This document shows positions 46,784 through 55,677 of a stretch of DNA of 64,000 nucleotides, piece by piece; position 1 is the first letter of the stretch, and each line of letters begins with the position of its first letter. The position numbers were made by a program, and so were the translations under genes. The notes beneath the pieces were generated by a model. That model had not been told where the DNA came from. It saw only the letters and a program-made list of their open reading frames with translations, and searched no databases. The stretch comes from Clostridium_AD sp964467165 (GTDB lineage: Bacteria; Bacillota; Clostridia; Clostridiales; Clostridiaceae), in NCBI GenBank assembly GCA_964467165.1, contig CAYXOL010000010.1:1-64000 (forward strand). Direction: 5' to 3'.

Positions 46784-47275
46784 CTAACATATAACAATAA
46801 TTTTATATGGTGTAGTCTGAGCTGGTATACTCTTCGTGGTAGCACCATAGATAACAATCAGATTTCGGTTTGCGGGGTTATTGTTAAATGCTTGACCATT
46901 TTCCAGTACTATCTGAGTATGTGGGGCAATGTTTAATTTTAAACTATTATCACTACTCACAAACTGACTGTTAAAATAGTCTACTTTCACATTTTGATAA
47001 TGTGTATCTCTTGCCATAACAATTGCTCTAAATTGTGGCGGGAAAATGAGGGGAACAGCTGCATTTGCATCATAAAAACCAGTTACCATATTTCCTGGTG
47101 TCACCATTACGTGGTCTACAAAGTAAGTAGCTTTAGTCACCACAAAATTAACTAAAGTGCCATTTTCGTTTTCTACAGATATTAATTTATAGCAGCCTAG
47201 GCCTTCTCCAGTTGAATTTATCCAAAAATCATTAATCATTGTAATCATACCATGAAAAGATTGAAATTTTTCCAT
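46784..47275 (-). CDS. Unknown protein, about 163 residues
   Basis: I do not recognise the family. No signal peptide. The sequence is mostly beta-rich: GCYKLISVENENGTLVNFVV, TYFVDHVMVTPGNMVTGFYD, VPLIFPPQFRAIVMARD, LIVIYGATTKSIPAQ. The segment spacing suggests a small beta barrel such as an OB-fold, but this is a guess from pattern. GAGGTG precedes the ATG. It is downstream of a Pro/Gln-rich small gene on the same strand, 29 bases apart, and both face away from four small plus-strand genes across a long palindrome. Confidence 0.6.
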   Translation of the reverse strand: MEKFQSFHGMITMINDFWINSTGEGLGCYKLISVENENGTLVNFVVTKATYFVDHVMVTPGNMVTGFYDANAAVPLIFPPQFRAIVMARDTHYQNVKVDYFNSQFVSSDNSLKLNIAPHTQIVLENGQAFNNNPANRNLIVIYGATTKSIPAQTTPYKIIVIC

Positions 47276-47304
47276 TTTTACACCTCAATTCTTTAATTAC
47301 TATT

Positions 47305-47688
47305 TTAAAAACATTGGAAACTTCTAATTTCTCTCAAATCCATGCCGAAAAATCTCCAATTATTCCTATTCCACCGGAAACCTGATATAGATCTAGGTCC
47401 CACAAATGTAAGCCATGCCCAGAAACCGTTTCCTCTTCTTGGCCATATATATACAAATCTATAGCGGCAAGGTCTAATTGCACCTTGGTCTATAAGTGGG
47501 GTAGCACCGAATTGTTGTGATTGAGGCTGAGGAGGTATAAAGTTTGGAGGTGGCGAAGTTGGCCCACCATGAGGTCCTTGTGCGAAGGGTGCACGCGAAT
47601 CCATTTGCCTATAGGGACAAGCTAAAGGAAGATCTTGGGTTTCTGATTCATAGTTATAAAATCTAATAGTATCCTCATCAATATACAT
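47305..47688 (-). CDS. Unknown Pro/Gln-rich protein, about 127 residues
   Basis: The N-terminus is acidic (MYIDEDTIRFYNYESETQD), the middle is Gly/Pro/Gln-rich (GPHGGPTSPPPNFIPPQPQ), and the C-terminal 60 residues are aromatic and Arg-rich (YIWPRRGNGFWAWLTFVG, FRWNRNNWRFFGMDLREI). Surface or spore-coat proteins have such composition, but no family is recognised. AAGGAG precedes the ATG. Same direction as the 46784 gene and probably its operon partner. Confidence 0.6.
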   Translation of the reverse strand: MYIDEDTIRFYNYESETQDLPLACPYRQMDSRAPFAQGPHGGPTSPPPNFIPPQPQSQQFGATPLIDQGAIRPCRYRFVYIWPRRGNGFWAWLTFVGPRSISGFRWNRNNWRFFGMDLREIRSFQCF

Positions 47689-47788
47689 TAAACTAGCTCC
47701 TTAAAGTATTTACATTATAGTATATGGAGCATTACAGGTTTTTGTTATTTAAAAACTTAAGATTCGTCGCTAATATTTTAAAGATGCT

Positions 47789-47830
47789 AGGCACCTTATA
47801 TACAATATGCATATTATATATAAGGTGCCT
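47789..47830. promoter_or_regulatory. 14-bp-arm palindrome between divergent small-gene operons
   Basis: AGGCACCTTATATA (47789-47802) and TATATAAGGTGCCT (47817-47830) are exact reverse complements around a 14-base loop. The site lies between the minus-strand gene starting at 47688 and the plus-strand gene at 47881. No T run follows, so operator or shared regulatory site is preferred over terminator. Confidence 0.55.
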
Positions 47831-47880
47831 CCGAAAAAAAACTAGTTAAATGCCTAAACCAATAATTGATGAGGTGTTTT

Positions 47881-48258
47881 ATGGATTTATTAATATTTGA
47901 AAAACGTAGATTGCTTAGATATAACTTATTATTTCAGCTATATAATGACTTCTTTACCTACGGATATGAAGTGTGCAGTAATATTAATTATGAAATTCCC
48001 AGTGATAGTAGAATTGAAATAATTGCAGCTCTTTTTTATATCTCATTTAGAAGATGGATTTTTTTTAACATAGAAAGAGACAAAACAGTTTCTGCTTTTG
48101 TTTTAGGTGCTGGAATGGTGGAAGTAGAAAATTATCTTATTGAAACTGGTAAATTTGTATTTTCAAATGTATTTCAAAATTTATTAAAACCTGTTATAAA
48201 TGAAGAGGAGAAGAGTGGAGGTACAATTAATGTCGATTATACTGGATCCTTTATATGA
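47881..48258 (+). CDS. Unknown protein, paralogue of the 48625 gene
   Basis: 125 residues from the ATG at 47881 (GATGAGGTG upstream; a TTG at 47866 is within that site). Key stretches: RYNLLFQLYNDFFTYGYEV, IEIIAALFYISFRRWIFF. The 112-residue protein at 48625 has ILFELYENLFCVCIYR and ETIAALFYLSDRGFINV in the same order, so the two are divergent tandem paralogues. No family recognised, no signal peptide. Overlaps the next gene by 29 bases. Confidence 0.55.
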   Translation: MDLLIFEKRRLLRYNLLFQLYNDFFTYGYEVCSNINYEIPSDSRIEIIAALFYISFRRWIFFNIERDKTVSAFVLGAGMVEVENYLIETGKFVFSNVFQNLLKPVINEEEKSGGTINVDYTGSFI

Positions 48259-48613
48259 TAAAAAGGCTAACTTTGTTGGGTGGTTAGTAGATCATAGTAA
48301 TGTATTTAATAAAGAGTTAGAATGGGTAGCATATATATATACTAACTTTGTTTGGGCAAAAAAAACTAGGATATGGATTGGTAAATTAAATGGTACTAAT
48401 CTTTTAGATAGAGATGGGAGGATTGTAGCTTGGAGTATTAACGGACCTGTAGTGGGAGGTTTTGAGTTTATAAGGGCACCACTAGATGTTGGGCCACCAT
48501 TTGTGGTAGTTGTACCAATTATTTATGAGGTTCCATTTACTCCTGAATATGCGCCTGAGCCTTTCGGTGAATGGTCGAAACTAAATTTTACTCAATGGCT
48601 TAATCAAAGGTAG
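48230..48613 (+). CDS. Unknown protein, about 127 residues
   Basis: Start ATG 48230 behind TGGAGGT (8-base spacing); the frame is open upstream to 48200 but that ATG has no site. It has KKANFVGWLVDHSNVFNKEL, then a beta-rich region (KTRIWIGKLNGTNLLDRDGR, VAWSINGPVVGG, IRAPLDVGPPFVVVVPIIYE) and a short tail. No family recognised. It lies between the two paralogous genes and overlaps the first by 29 bases, so all are one operon. Confidence 0.55.
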   Translation: MSIILDPLYDKKANFVGWLVDHSNVFNKELEWVAYIYTNFVWAKKTRIWIGKLNGTNLLDRDGRIVAWSINGPVVGGFEFIRAPLDVGPPFVVVVPIIYEVPFTPEYAPEPFGEWSKLNFTQWLNQR

Positions 48614-48624
48614 GTGTTTAATTT

Positions 48625-48963
48625 ATGCTTCTGATAGAAAAAGATTTAATTAGAACTCAAATATTATTTGAGCTATATGAAAATTTATTTTGTGTTTGCA
48701 TTTACAGAAATGTTACAAGGCAAGAATACAAAATCTCAGGTGTAAATAAGTGTGAGACAATTGCAGCTCTTTTTTATTTAAGTGACAGGGGATTTATTAA
48801 TGTAAGGACTACAAGTGAAGATGATGTTCTTATTATCTATATTAGAGCCAGAGGGATTGATGAAATTGAACTTAAGATAAAAAAAGCTACTACAGTGGCC
48901 CTATCTTTCAGCTTTAATAAGCTACTTATTCCAAACTTCGATGATGTGCCTGATGACTGTTAA
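48625..48963 (+). CDS. Unknown protein, paralogue of the 47881 gene
   Basis: 112 residues. Shares the LFxLYxxxF, (E)TIAALFYLS and RARGIDEIEL / LGAGMVEVEN positions with the upstream paralogue, at low identity. Soluble, no recognisable domain. Starts 11 bases after the preceding stop behind AGGTGTTT, part of the same operon. Confidence 0.55.
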   Translation: MLLIEKDLIRTQILFELYENLFCVCIYRNVTRQEYKISGVNKCETIAALFYLSDRGFINVRTTSEDDVLIIYIRARGIDEIELKIKKATTVALSFSFNKLLIPNFDDVPDDC

Positions 48964-49037
48964 ATCCTTGGTATTTCCAATTTTATTTTACACTTTTTTA
49001 TGCAGAATGTGTTTCTATGGAAGAGGATGTGATTATA

Positions 49038-49241
49038 TTGAAAATAATTAATATAATTTTTGTTAGTGGAAAAGAGGTTGCATTAATGCTTGATGATAAT
49101 GAAAGGACAAACTTTATTTCTTGGTTAAATGATTGTGAAAATTCAAATGAAGTCTATGTATTAAAACAAAAGGACGTTAATATGGAGACATATAAAACAT
49201 ATACAATTTATAAAAGTAATATAGAATATGCAGTATATTAA
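49038..49241 (+). CDS. Small unknown protein at end of the cluster
   Basis: About 67 residues from a TTG at 49038, or 74 from the ATG at 49017; neither has a well-placed ribosome site, so the start is unsure. ERTNFISWLNDCENSNEVYV recalls ANFVGWLVDHSNVFNKEL of the 48230 protein. Its stop overlaps the convergent NhaC gene by a few bases. No family recognised. Confidence 0.4.
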   Translation: MKIINIIFVSGKEVALMLDDNERTNFISWLNDCENSNEVYVLKQKDVNMETYKTYTIYKSNIEYAVY

Positions 49242-50572
49242 ATTTGAAATTCATTAGCAAACAATTTTTCTCTGAAAAAGAAATCTAAAAAATGAACTAA
49301 TGGAAAAACATAAAGGAAAAAGGCATAGGGCACAAAACTGTACATATTCACATTAAGAATAGTGGTACAAAACAATGCGGCTATATTCCAAGGTATTAGT
49401 GCTGATGTAAGTATACAAGAATTCTCAATATTAAGTGCAAATTGATAATTCTCTTCCGTTTTGTAGCAACTCTTCATAATTTCAGATGTCAAAACAACAG
49501 CAATTGATTGTGTACACCCCAAGGCCGCTGTAATAGTACTTACTAAGGTAGTCAGTCCGTAAAGTAGAGAGCCAGTTAGCTTCATATTAGCAAGGATTTT
49601 CTCAATACCATCAAAGGTTTTTATTCCTTCAAGTACACCTGCAAGAGCACAAGCAATGTAGACTACAAGGCAGGTTTTAAGCATAGAGGCGATGCCACCA
49701 CCTTTTATGATATTATGAAGGATGTTGTGATCACCTAGTTTATATCCTAACATGATATAATTTAGCACCTGAAATGGTTTATGACCTTGGATAACTATGG
49801 CTAATATGGCTGCTACAATCATACTTAAGATCATAGCATGCTGGATTTTTACTTTGAGAAAGCAGAGTACAAGTATTATTAGGACAGGAACAAGTATCAG
49901 GTATTCTATGTTAAAGGTACTGAGAAGTTCATTTGTTAAATTAGTGTTTACTATCTTTAGTGGATTAAGTTTGGAAAATTTATAGTAAAAACCTATAGAG
50001 AAAATGAATGGAATAACTGAAGACTTAAGCATGTTCTTTATATTCGTAAAAAGATTGGTGTCTGTAAGTTTTGCTACCAAAACAGCACTTGAAGACATTG
50101 GTGAGCATCTGTCACCAAAATACACACCAGCAATAATTGCACCTGCAATTATATTGAGATTAACATCTCCACTTCTTGCTATTATTATGAGGGGTAGCCC
50201 TACAATGCTTGCTGTTCCAGTTGCGGAACCAATAAGAAAGGATGATGCGCAGCAGATTAGGAATGTAAAAAGGATAAATGTATCTGGGCGTATAAGCCTA
50301 AGGCAATAATATACGATTCCAGGGATAGTACCAGAAGCCATCCATGCGCCTGTAACAGCTCCAATAAGTAAAAGTGTTTTGACAACAACTAGTGATTTTT
50401 TACCACCTGAGTATGACATCATTAGGATATTTTTTATACTATAACCTCTTTTTATGCTTATTGAAGCAAAAATGATCCAACATATTGTAAGCAGTAAGCC
50501 CACGAAGACATTACTTAAGACACCGAAAATGATAATCACGAAGCTTATAAACAGTCCTAAATAAATATCCAT
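49238..50572 (-). CDS. nhaC: NhaC-family Na+/H+ antiporter
   Basis: About 444 residues with 11-12 membrane segments. TIPGIVYYCLRLIRPDTFIL, SFLIGSATGTASIVGLP and GAIIAGVYFGDRCSPMSSSA are characteristic NhaC motifs. NhaC proteins exchange Na+ for H+ or swap malate/lactate in related MleN members; the exact substrate cannot be told. ATG 50572 is preferred because AAGG lies about 8 bases upstream; the ATG at 50581 overlaps the site. Divergent from a LysR gene, sharing an operator region. Confidence 0.85.
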   Translation of the reverse strand: MDIYLGLFISFVIIIFGVLSNVFVGLLLTICWIIFASISIKRGYSIKNILMMSYSGGKKSLVVVKTLLLIGAVTGAWMASGTIPGIVYYCLRLIRPDTFILFTFLICCASSFLIGSATGTASIVGLPLIIIARSGDVNLNIIAGAIIAGVYFGDRCSPMSSSAVLVAKLTDTNLFTNIKNMLKSSVIPFIFSIGFYYKFSKLNPLKIVNTNLTNELLSTFNIEYLILVPVLIILVLCFLKVKIQHAMILSMIVAAILAIVIQGHKPFQVLNYIMLGYKLGDHNILHNIIKGGGIASMLKTCLVVYIACALAGVLEGIKTFDGIEKILANMKLTGSLLYGLTTLVSTITAALGCTQSIAVVLTSEIMKSCYKTEENYQFALNIENSCILTSALIPWNIAALFCTTILNVNMYSFVPYAFFLYVFPLVHFLDFFFREKLFANEFQI

Positions 50573-50600
50573 ATATACCATCCTTATAATAATATTTTGG

Positions 50601-50659
50601 TTGACAATTTTTAGTATTTCTAATAGTATTATAGCAAAATAATATATATATTAGAAATA
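50601..50659 (+). promoter_or_regulatory. LysR promoter and inverted-repeat operator
   Basis: TTGACA (50601-50606), 17 bases, TAGTAT (50624-50629) reads toward the LysR gene. TATTTCTAATA (50615-50625) and TATTAGAAATA (50649-50659) are an exact inverted repeat with 23-base spacing, overlapping this promoter and placed between the divergent nhaC and LysR genes. Autoregulation and control of nhaC is inferred. Confidence 0.6.
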
Positions 50660-50710
50660 TCTAAAATATATACTATTTATATGGTAATAATATAAATATC
50701 GAGGTGTGTT

Positions 50711-51610
50711 ATGGACATTAGGAAACTAGTATATTTTCTTACAATTGCTGAAGAAGGCAATATTTCAAGAGCAGCGGAGAGGCTTCATATTGCTCAACCA
50801 CCACTTAGTCAGCAACTTAAACTACTAGAAGAGGAACTTGGAGTAGTACTGATGGAAAGAAATACGCGTAAAATGCATATCACGGATGCTGGTCTGCTTC
50901 TCCAAAATAGAGCAAAGCAGATAGTGGATCTTATGGAAAAGACGGTAAAGGAAATTAATGATTTAAAAGAGGGGCTACAAGGCACACTTTCAATAGGTAC
51001 TATATCTTCAGCAGGAAAAATGCTGATGTCCGTAAAAATACAAAGTTTTCACCAAAAATACCCTGGTGTTGATTTTCATGTAAGAGAAGGTGGCACACCT
51101 GAAATTTTGGAGTTAATCAAGAGTGGAGTTGTTGAAATAGGAATTATACGTACGCCTATTAACCAGGATATATTTGAATACATAAATCTACCGGAGGAGC
51201 CAATGGTGGCAGGTGCACTGGCAGATTTGTTCTGGGAGGATAATAAGGGACATGTGGATATTACTGAACTTGAAGGAAAGCCATTGATGATGCATAACAG
51301 GTATGCCGGTATAATTGAAGAAACTTGCATGAAATCAGGTTTTAAGCCAAGAGTCATTTGCAGGATTGATGATACAAGAATTTTGATCGATTGGGCTAAT
51401 AGTGGTATGGGCATTGCAATTATACCAAGAGATATGATAGGACTAGTACCTGAAGTGAACCTTGTTTATAGAGAGATAAAAGACCATGATTTATTTACAA
51501 GAACAGTGATAATATGGATGAAAAATGCTTACCTATCAGCTGCAGCCAGACATTTTATCCAAGCCTTTGAAATTCAAACTAAGGAATTTATGACAATAGA
51601 TAATCTGTAG
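50711..51610 (+). CDS. LysR-family transcriptional regulator
   Basis: 299 residues, the standard LysR length. An N-terminal winged HTH: LVYFLTIAEEGNISRAAERL HIAQPPLSQQLK with LEEELGVVLMERN. The C-terminal periplasmic-binding-like effector domain has GTLSIGTISSAGK and WANSGMGIAIIP. It lies divergent to nhaC and most likely controls it; the effector is unknown. The ATG follows GAGGTGTG. Confidence 0.92.
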   Translation: MDIRKLVYFLTIAEEGNISRAAERLHIAQPPLSQQLKLLEEELGVVLMERNTRKMHITDAGLLLQNRAKQIVDLMEKTVKEINDLKEGLQGTLSIGTISSAGKMLMSVKIQSFHQKYPGVDFHVREGGTPEILELIKSGVVEIGIIRTPINQDIFEYINLPEEPMVAGALADLFWEDNKGHVDITELEGKPLMMHNRYAGIIEETCMKSGFKPRVICRIDDTRILIDWANSGMGIAIIPRDMIGLVPEVNLVYREIKDHDLFTRTVIIWMKNAYLSAAARHFIQAFEIQTKEFMTIDNL

Positions 51611-51689
51611 AAATTTACCGGCTTTCTCAAATACACCTGACTTTTAAAATATGAACTAACCATAGTGAAATAAAAAATCTCCATCAACT

Positions 51690-51722
51690 AAAAAAGACAG
51701 ATGCAATTTGCATCTGTCTTTT
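51690..51722. terminator. Bidirectional terminator between LysR and UPF0182 genes
   Basis: AAAAGACAGATGCA and TGCATCTGTCTTTT form a 14-bp stem with a very short loop, flanked by A and T runs. It serves both convergent genes. Confidence 0.85.
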
Positions 51723-51727
51723 GGTAT

Positions 51728-54445
51728 CTATTCACTTAATTGTTTTAGTAAAGTTCCAAGTTGCTTATTATATTCTCCATATTTTGTCCAATCTAGATTT
51801 CTTTGAGCTTCAAGCGCTTTTAAATATATATCATTTGCCTGCTTGATTAGATCTAGCTTACCTTGGCTTAATGGCTGTGTACCAGTTCCTGTACCTGTAA
51901 TCACTGCATTTGGTGCCTTAAAATTAAATATCTGAGCCAGGCCAGTTTCCATATTATCAACCATAAGTAGTTTGCCTTCGTAAGATAATATTATTTTTTT
52001 CATTTCAGGAATACTGTTTTTTCCACTAGCTCTTAGATATAGAGGTTCAATATAAAGAAGCGAGTTATTTATTGGTAGAATTATAGTGTCTCCATATTGT
52101 ACTTCAGATCCACCTGTATCCCAAAGTGAAAGCTGTGCGGAAATTGTAGTATCCTGACTAACACTCTGATTGAAAAGGTGTGGACTGTAAACAGTCTTTT
52201 CTGCTGGGAATTTATCTAGTAACAGTTTGCCGTAGTTTCCCACGTCCATTCTAGCACCTAAAATGGCTGTCATGTTATATTTTCCCTTTATATTAAAGTA
52301 TTGTTGTAATATCATTTCTTCACTGTCTGCATCTGGTAATTTACGTATGATGTATGGTGGAATTGTTGTTTTAACCTCACCACCTACTGCATTCGCATTC
52401 TTAGAAACATCCCAAATATCTTCACCACTATAAAATACTCCAGGATCAGTTACATGGTATTTACCAAGTACTGCACTTTGGATATTAAATATATCAGATG
52501 GATACCTAAAGTGTGCTTTAAGGTCAGCTGGAATCTCTGATATATTCTTAAAGAATTTAGGATAAATTTTTGCATAAGTTTGCACAATTGGATCAGTTGA
52601 ATCTGCCATATAGTAATTTGTAGATCCATCATAAGCATCTATTACTACTTTAACTGAATTTCTAATATAGTTTATTCCATTTTGTGGTTGTGAGTATGGA
52701 TATTGGGTGGATATAGTGTAAGCATCAAGTATATAGTATATTTTGCCTTCACTTACAACCACATAGGGATCTTTGTCATAAGCTAAAAAAGGAGCTATCA
52801 TCTTTGCTCTAGCAACGATATTTCTATTAATGAGAATTTTACTTGTGCTCTTAATATCCCTTGATAGTAGGAAATTAAGTTCCCCATTATTTATTCCAAA
52901 TAAAATTTTATTAATTAAATTCATTTTGATTCCGGCTTTTCCATCATAATTTGTTACTTTGTTGACCTCACCTTGGGGATAGTCAAATTCACTCACATTA
53001 GTATTTACTAATGCGTACAGATCTGTTTGTTCACCGAAATAAATCCTCGGATTAGTTAACTTAATATCTGTACTATTTGCAATTGGCATATCTTTAATAA
53101 CAAAATCAGGCTGGCCTTCTGACGTAACAGCATTTACTTTACTCATTACAACACCATACCCATGAGTATAAATCATATGAGTATTTTGCCAAGTGTCTGG
53201 AGATAATAATTTCGAGTCTATTTCTCTAGCTGAAATAAATACTTGACTATATTTATCGTTTATTTTGTATCTATCTACGTCTATATCACTAAAGTTATAG
53301 TAATATCTTAATATTTGAACTTGATTATAAAATTCTAGTGCCTGCCCAGTAGAATTTATTCTAATGTTATCTACAGTCTCTTGATTATTTGAAATATCAT
53401 CTTTTTTCAAATCATTTTTTACATTAAAAGCTTTTGTAGTTATATCTTCTATATTAAAGGCTTTCCTTGTAAAATTAATGTTATTTTGAATATATGGTTT
53501 TTCAAGTTGCTTTTCATTTGGACTTACAATACTGCTTTGAACTACGGCTCCTGATACTACTTGCACAAGACTTATGAGAACTAAACCAATAATTGAAATC
53601 AGTATAGGTTTAACCTTTGATTTTAAAACACTAATAAAGATTACTACTGCAGCTATGATACAAGCCACCATCAATATTCTATAAAAAAGTAATGTTACAT
53701 GAATATCTGTGTAACTTGCTCCATATGCAACTCCTCTAGGGCTATACACTAGATTTAATATATTTACTAAAAATCCAAGTGAAAGAAAAAGTGCTATAAG
53801 TGAGGACATAATTGCAATCTGTTTTCCTCCAAATGTAATAAATTCTTTGCCCATTTCTTTTAAGTCATCAAAAGGGTTTTCTACTCTACCTACATGAATA
53901 GTATCCTTTGCTTTAAATATAAAGTAAACTATTCCTTTAATAATAACTAATAATACTAGTAGTGTTATTATAAAACTATATAAAGATTGAATTAAGGGAA
54001 GTTTAAAAATAAAAAAAGATACATCCATATTAAAAATAGGGTCTTTCACATTAAAACTAACAGCATTTATAAATTTAAGAATCATATCCCAATATTTAGA
54101 TGCAAAAACTAAAGAGAATACAAATGAAACAATTATATTACAAGTTACAAAAATTTTATTCTGGGTAGCATCATGCTTGGGATTTACTTCAACTACCTTT
54201 TTTAGGTGTAGGATACTTTTTTTAAGGCTCCTATAGTATAACCATATTCCAATATAACTGAGTAAAAAAACAGGTATCATAAGCTTAGATACTGTAAATA
54301 TTTTTGTTAAATATACTGGAAGGTATCCCACTTCCTTAAACCACTCAATATTAATAACAAATTGTACAATGCTACTTAAAGAAAATAAGCATACAATTAT
54401 GACTATAATTGCAGAGTACAAAATAAACTTTTTTTTCGTTTTCAT
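51728..54445 (-). CDS. UPF0182 family membrane protein
   Basis: 905 residues, the full length of the family. Seven hydrophobic segments in the first 310 residues, then a large extracytoplasmic domain with the conserved HMIYTHGYGVVMSKVN, FGEQ, DAYTISTQYPYS and VGNYGKLLLDKFPAE stretches, and a helical C-terminal tail. Widely conserved in clostridia and actinobacteria, function unknown. AAGGGGTGAT precedes the ATG. Monocistronic, with the terminator above downstream. Confidence 0.9.
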   Translation of the reverse strand: MKTKKKFILYSAIIVIIVCLFSLSSIVQFVINIEWFKEVGYLPVYLTKIFTVSKLMIPVFLLSYIGIWLYYRSLKKSILHLKKVVEVNPKHDATQNKIFVTCNIIVSFVFSLVFASKYWDMILKFINAVSFNVKDPIFNMDVSFFIFKLPLIQSLYSFIITLLVLLVIIKGIVYFIFKAKDTIHVGRVENPFDDLKEMGKEFITFGGKQIAIMSSLIALFLSLGFLVNILNLVYSPRGVAYGASYTDIHVTLLFYRILMVACIIAAVVIFISVLKSKVKPILISIIGLVLISLVQVVSGAVVQSSIVSPNEKQLEKPYIQNNINFTRKAFNIEDITTKAFNVKNDLKKDDISNNQETVDNIRINSTGQALEFYNQVQILRYYYNFSDIDVDRYKINDKYSQVFISAREIDSKLLSPDTWQNTHMIYTHGYGVVMSKVNAVTSEGQPDFVIKDMPIANSTDIKLTNPRIYFGEQTDLYALVNTNVSEFDYPQGEVNKVTNYDGKAGIKMNLINKILFGINNGELNFLLSRDIKSTSKILINRNIVARAKMIAPFLAYDKDPYVVVSEGKIYYILDAYTISTQYPYSQPQNGINYIRNSVKVVIDAYDGSTNYYMADSTDPIVQTYAKIYPKFFKNISEIPADLKAHFRYPSDIFNIQSAVLGKYHVTDPGVFYSGEDIWDVSKNANAVGGEVKTTIPPYIIRKLPDADSEEMILQQYFNIKGKYNMTAILGARMDVGNYGKLLLDKFPAEKTVYSPHLFNQSVSQDTTISAQLSLWDTGGSEVQYGDTIILPINNSLLYIEPLYLRASGKNSIPEMKKIILSYEGKLLMVDNMETGLAQIFNFKAPNAVITGTGTGTQPLSQGKLDLIKQANDIYLKALEAQRNLDWTKYGEYNKQLGTLLKQLSE

Positions 54446-54564
54446 TAAATCACCCCTTAATATTTTTTGCGAATTTAATATTATATATATAGTATATCTT
54501 ATATTATCAATATTTAAAAATAAGTTTTACTAAGTAGTGAAAAATTTACCTAAAATATAAAAAA

Positions 54565-54608
54565 GAGATGCAATAACATAAGGATATCTCCATGTTATTG
54601 TATCTCTG
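54565..54608 (-). terminator. Terminator of the kbl-tdh operon
   Basis: AGAGATGCAATAACAT (54565-54580) pairs with ATGTTATTGTATCTCT (54593-54608), a 16-bp stem with one mismatch. On the minus strand it is followed by TTTTTTATATT, just past the stop of the 54615 gene. Confidence 0.8.
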
Positions 54609-54614
54609 AAGTTT

Positions 54615-55574
54615 TTAGTTTTTCGTAATTCCCTTAGCTTTTAATTTCTCTAGCATATCAGTAGTCATTTTCGCCAAATCATATTCAGCAGCAAATCCCC
54701 ACTCATTTTTAGCACAAGTTGGATCAATTGAATTTGGCCATGAATTAGCGATACCTTGTCTTATTGGATCTACATTATAATCCATAACAAAACTTGGAAT
54801 ATGCTTTTTAATTTCAGCAGCTATTTCTTCTGGCTCAAAACTCATAGCAGTAATATTAAATGCATTTCTATGTATTAATTTTGATCCGTCAGCTTCCATT
54901 AATTTAATTATTGCATTTATTGCATCTGGCATATACATCATATCCATTTTTGTTCCTTCACCAATAAATGAAGTGTATTTACCTGACTTTAATGCTTCAT
55001 AATATATATCAACAGCATAGTCAGTTGTTCCACCGCCTGGAAGAACTTCATAAGAAATTAGTCCTGGAAAACGTACTCCTCTTGTATCAACTCCGAATTT
55101 TTTAAAGTAATAATCACATAATAATTCTCCAGCAACTTTGTTTACACCATACATAGTTGTTGGTCTTTGTATTGTATCTTGAGGTGTATTATCTTTAGGA
55201 GTAGATGGACCAAAGGCACCTATAGAACTTGGGGTAAAGAACTGGCAATTCAATTCTCTAGCAACTTCTAAAGCGTTTACAAGTCCGCCCATATTTAAAT
55301 TCCAAGCTAGTAGTGGCTTTGCTTCTGCTGTAGCTGATAATAATGCTGCTAAATGAACTAATGTATCTATTTCATATTTTTTAGCAAGGTTAAGCATAGC
55401 ACTATGATCAGTTACATCTAATAGTTCAAAAGGACCAGTGGTAACTACAGGGCGACCCTCTAGCTTTCTTAAGTCTGAAGCTATTACATTATCATTACCA
55501 TAAATTTCTCTCATTTTCATTACAAGTTCTGAACCTATTTGTCCTAAGGCTCCTGTTACTAATATTTTTTTCAT
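54615..55574 (-). CDS. NAD-dependent epimerase-type L-threonine 3-dehydrogenase
   Basis: 319 residues, extended-SDR fold. GALGQIGSEL (Rossmann), TMYGVNKVAGE (catalytic Tyr-x3-Lys), FNITAMSFEPEEIA and the C-terminal WPNSIDPTCAKNEWGF resemble the short-chain UDP-galactose-epimerase-like threonine dehydrogenases that pair with Kbl. It would oxidise threonine to 2-amino-3-ketobutyrate. Downstream partner of glycine C-acetyltransferase 103 bases away. GGAGGGT precedes the ATG. Confidence 0.85.
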   Translation of the reverse strand: MKKILVTGALGQIGSELVMKMREIYGNDNVIASDLRKLEGRPVVTTGPFELLDVTDHSAMLNLAKKYEIDTLVHLAALLSATAEAKPLLAWNLNMGGLVNALEVARELNCQFFTPSSIGAFGPSTPKDNTPQDTIQRPTTMYGVNKVAGELLCDYYFKKFGVDTRGVRFPGLISYEVLPGGGTTDYAVDIYYEALKSGKYTSFIGEGTKMDMMYMPDAINAIIKLMEADGSKLIHRNAFNITAMSFEPEEIAAEIKKHIPSFVMDYNVDPIRQGIANSWPNSIDPTCAKNEWGFAAEYDLAKMTTDMLEKLKAKGITKN

Positions 55575-55677
55575 TGTGTACCCTCCAAATTTAGCTGAAT
55601 AGCTTTTGCTTTTGTAAATAGTTAAGATTTATATGTATAACACCTAATTAATAGGTGCTATACTCAAACTGCATTTT

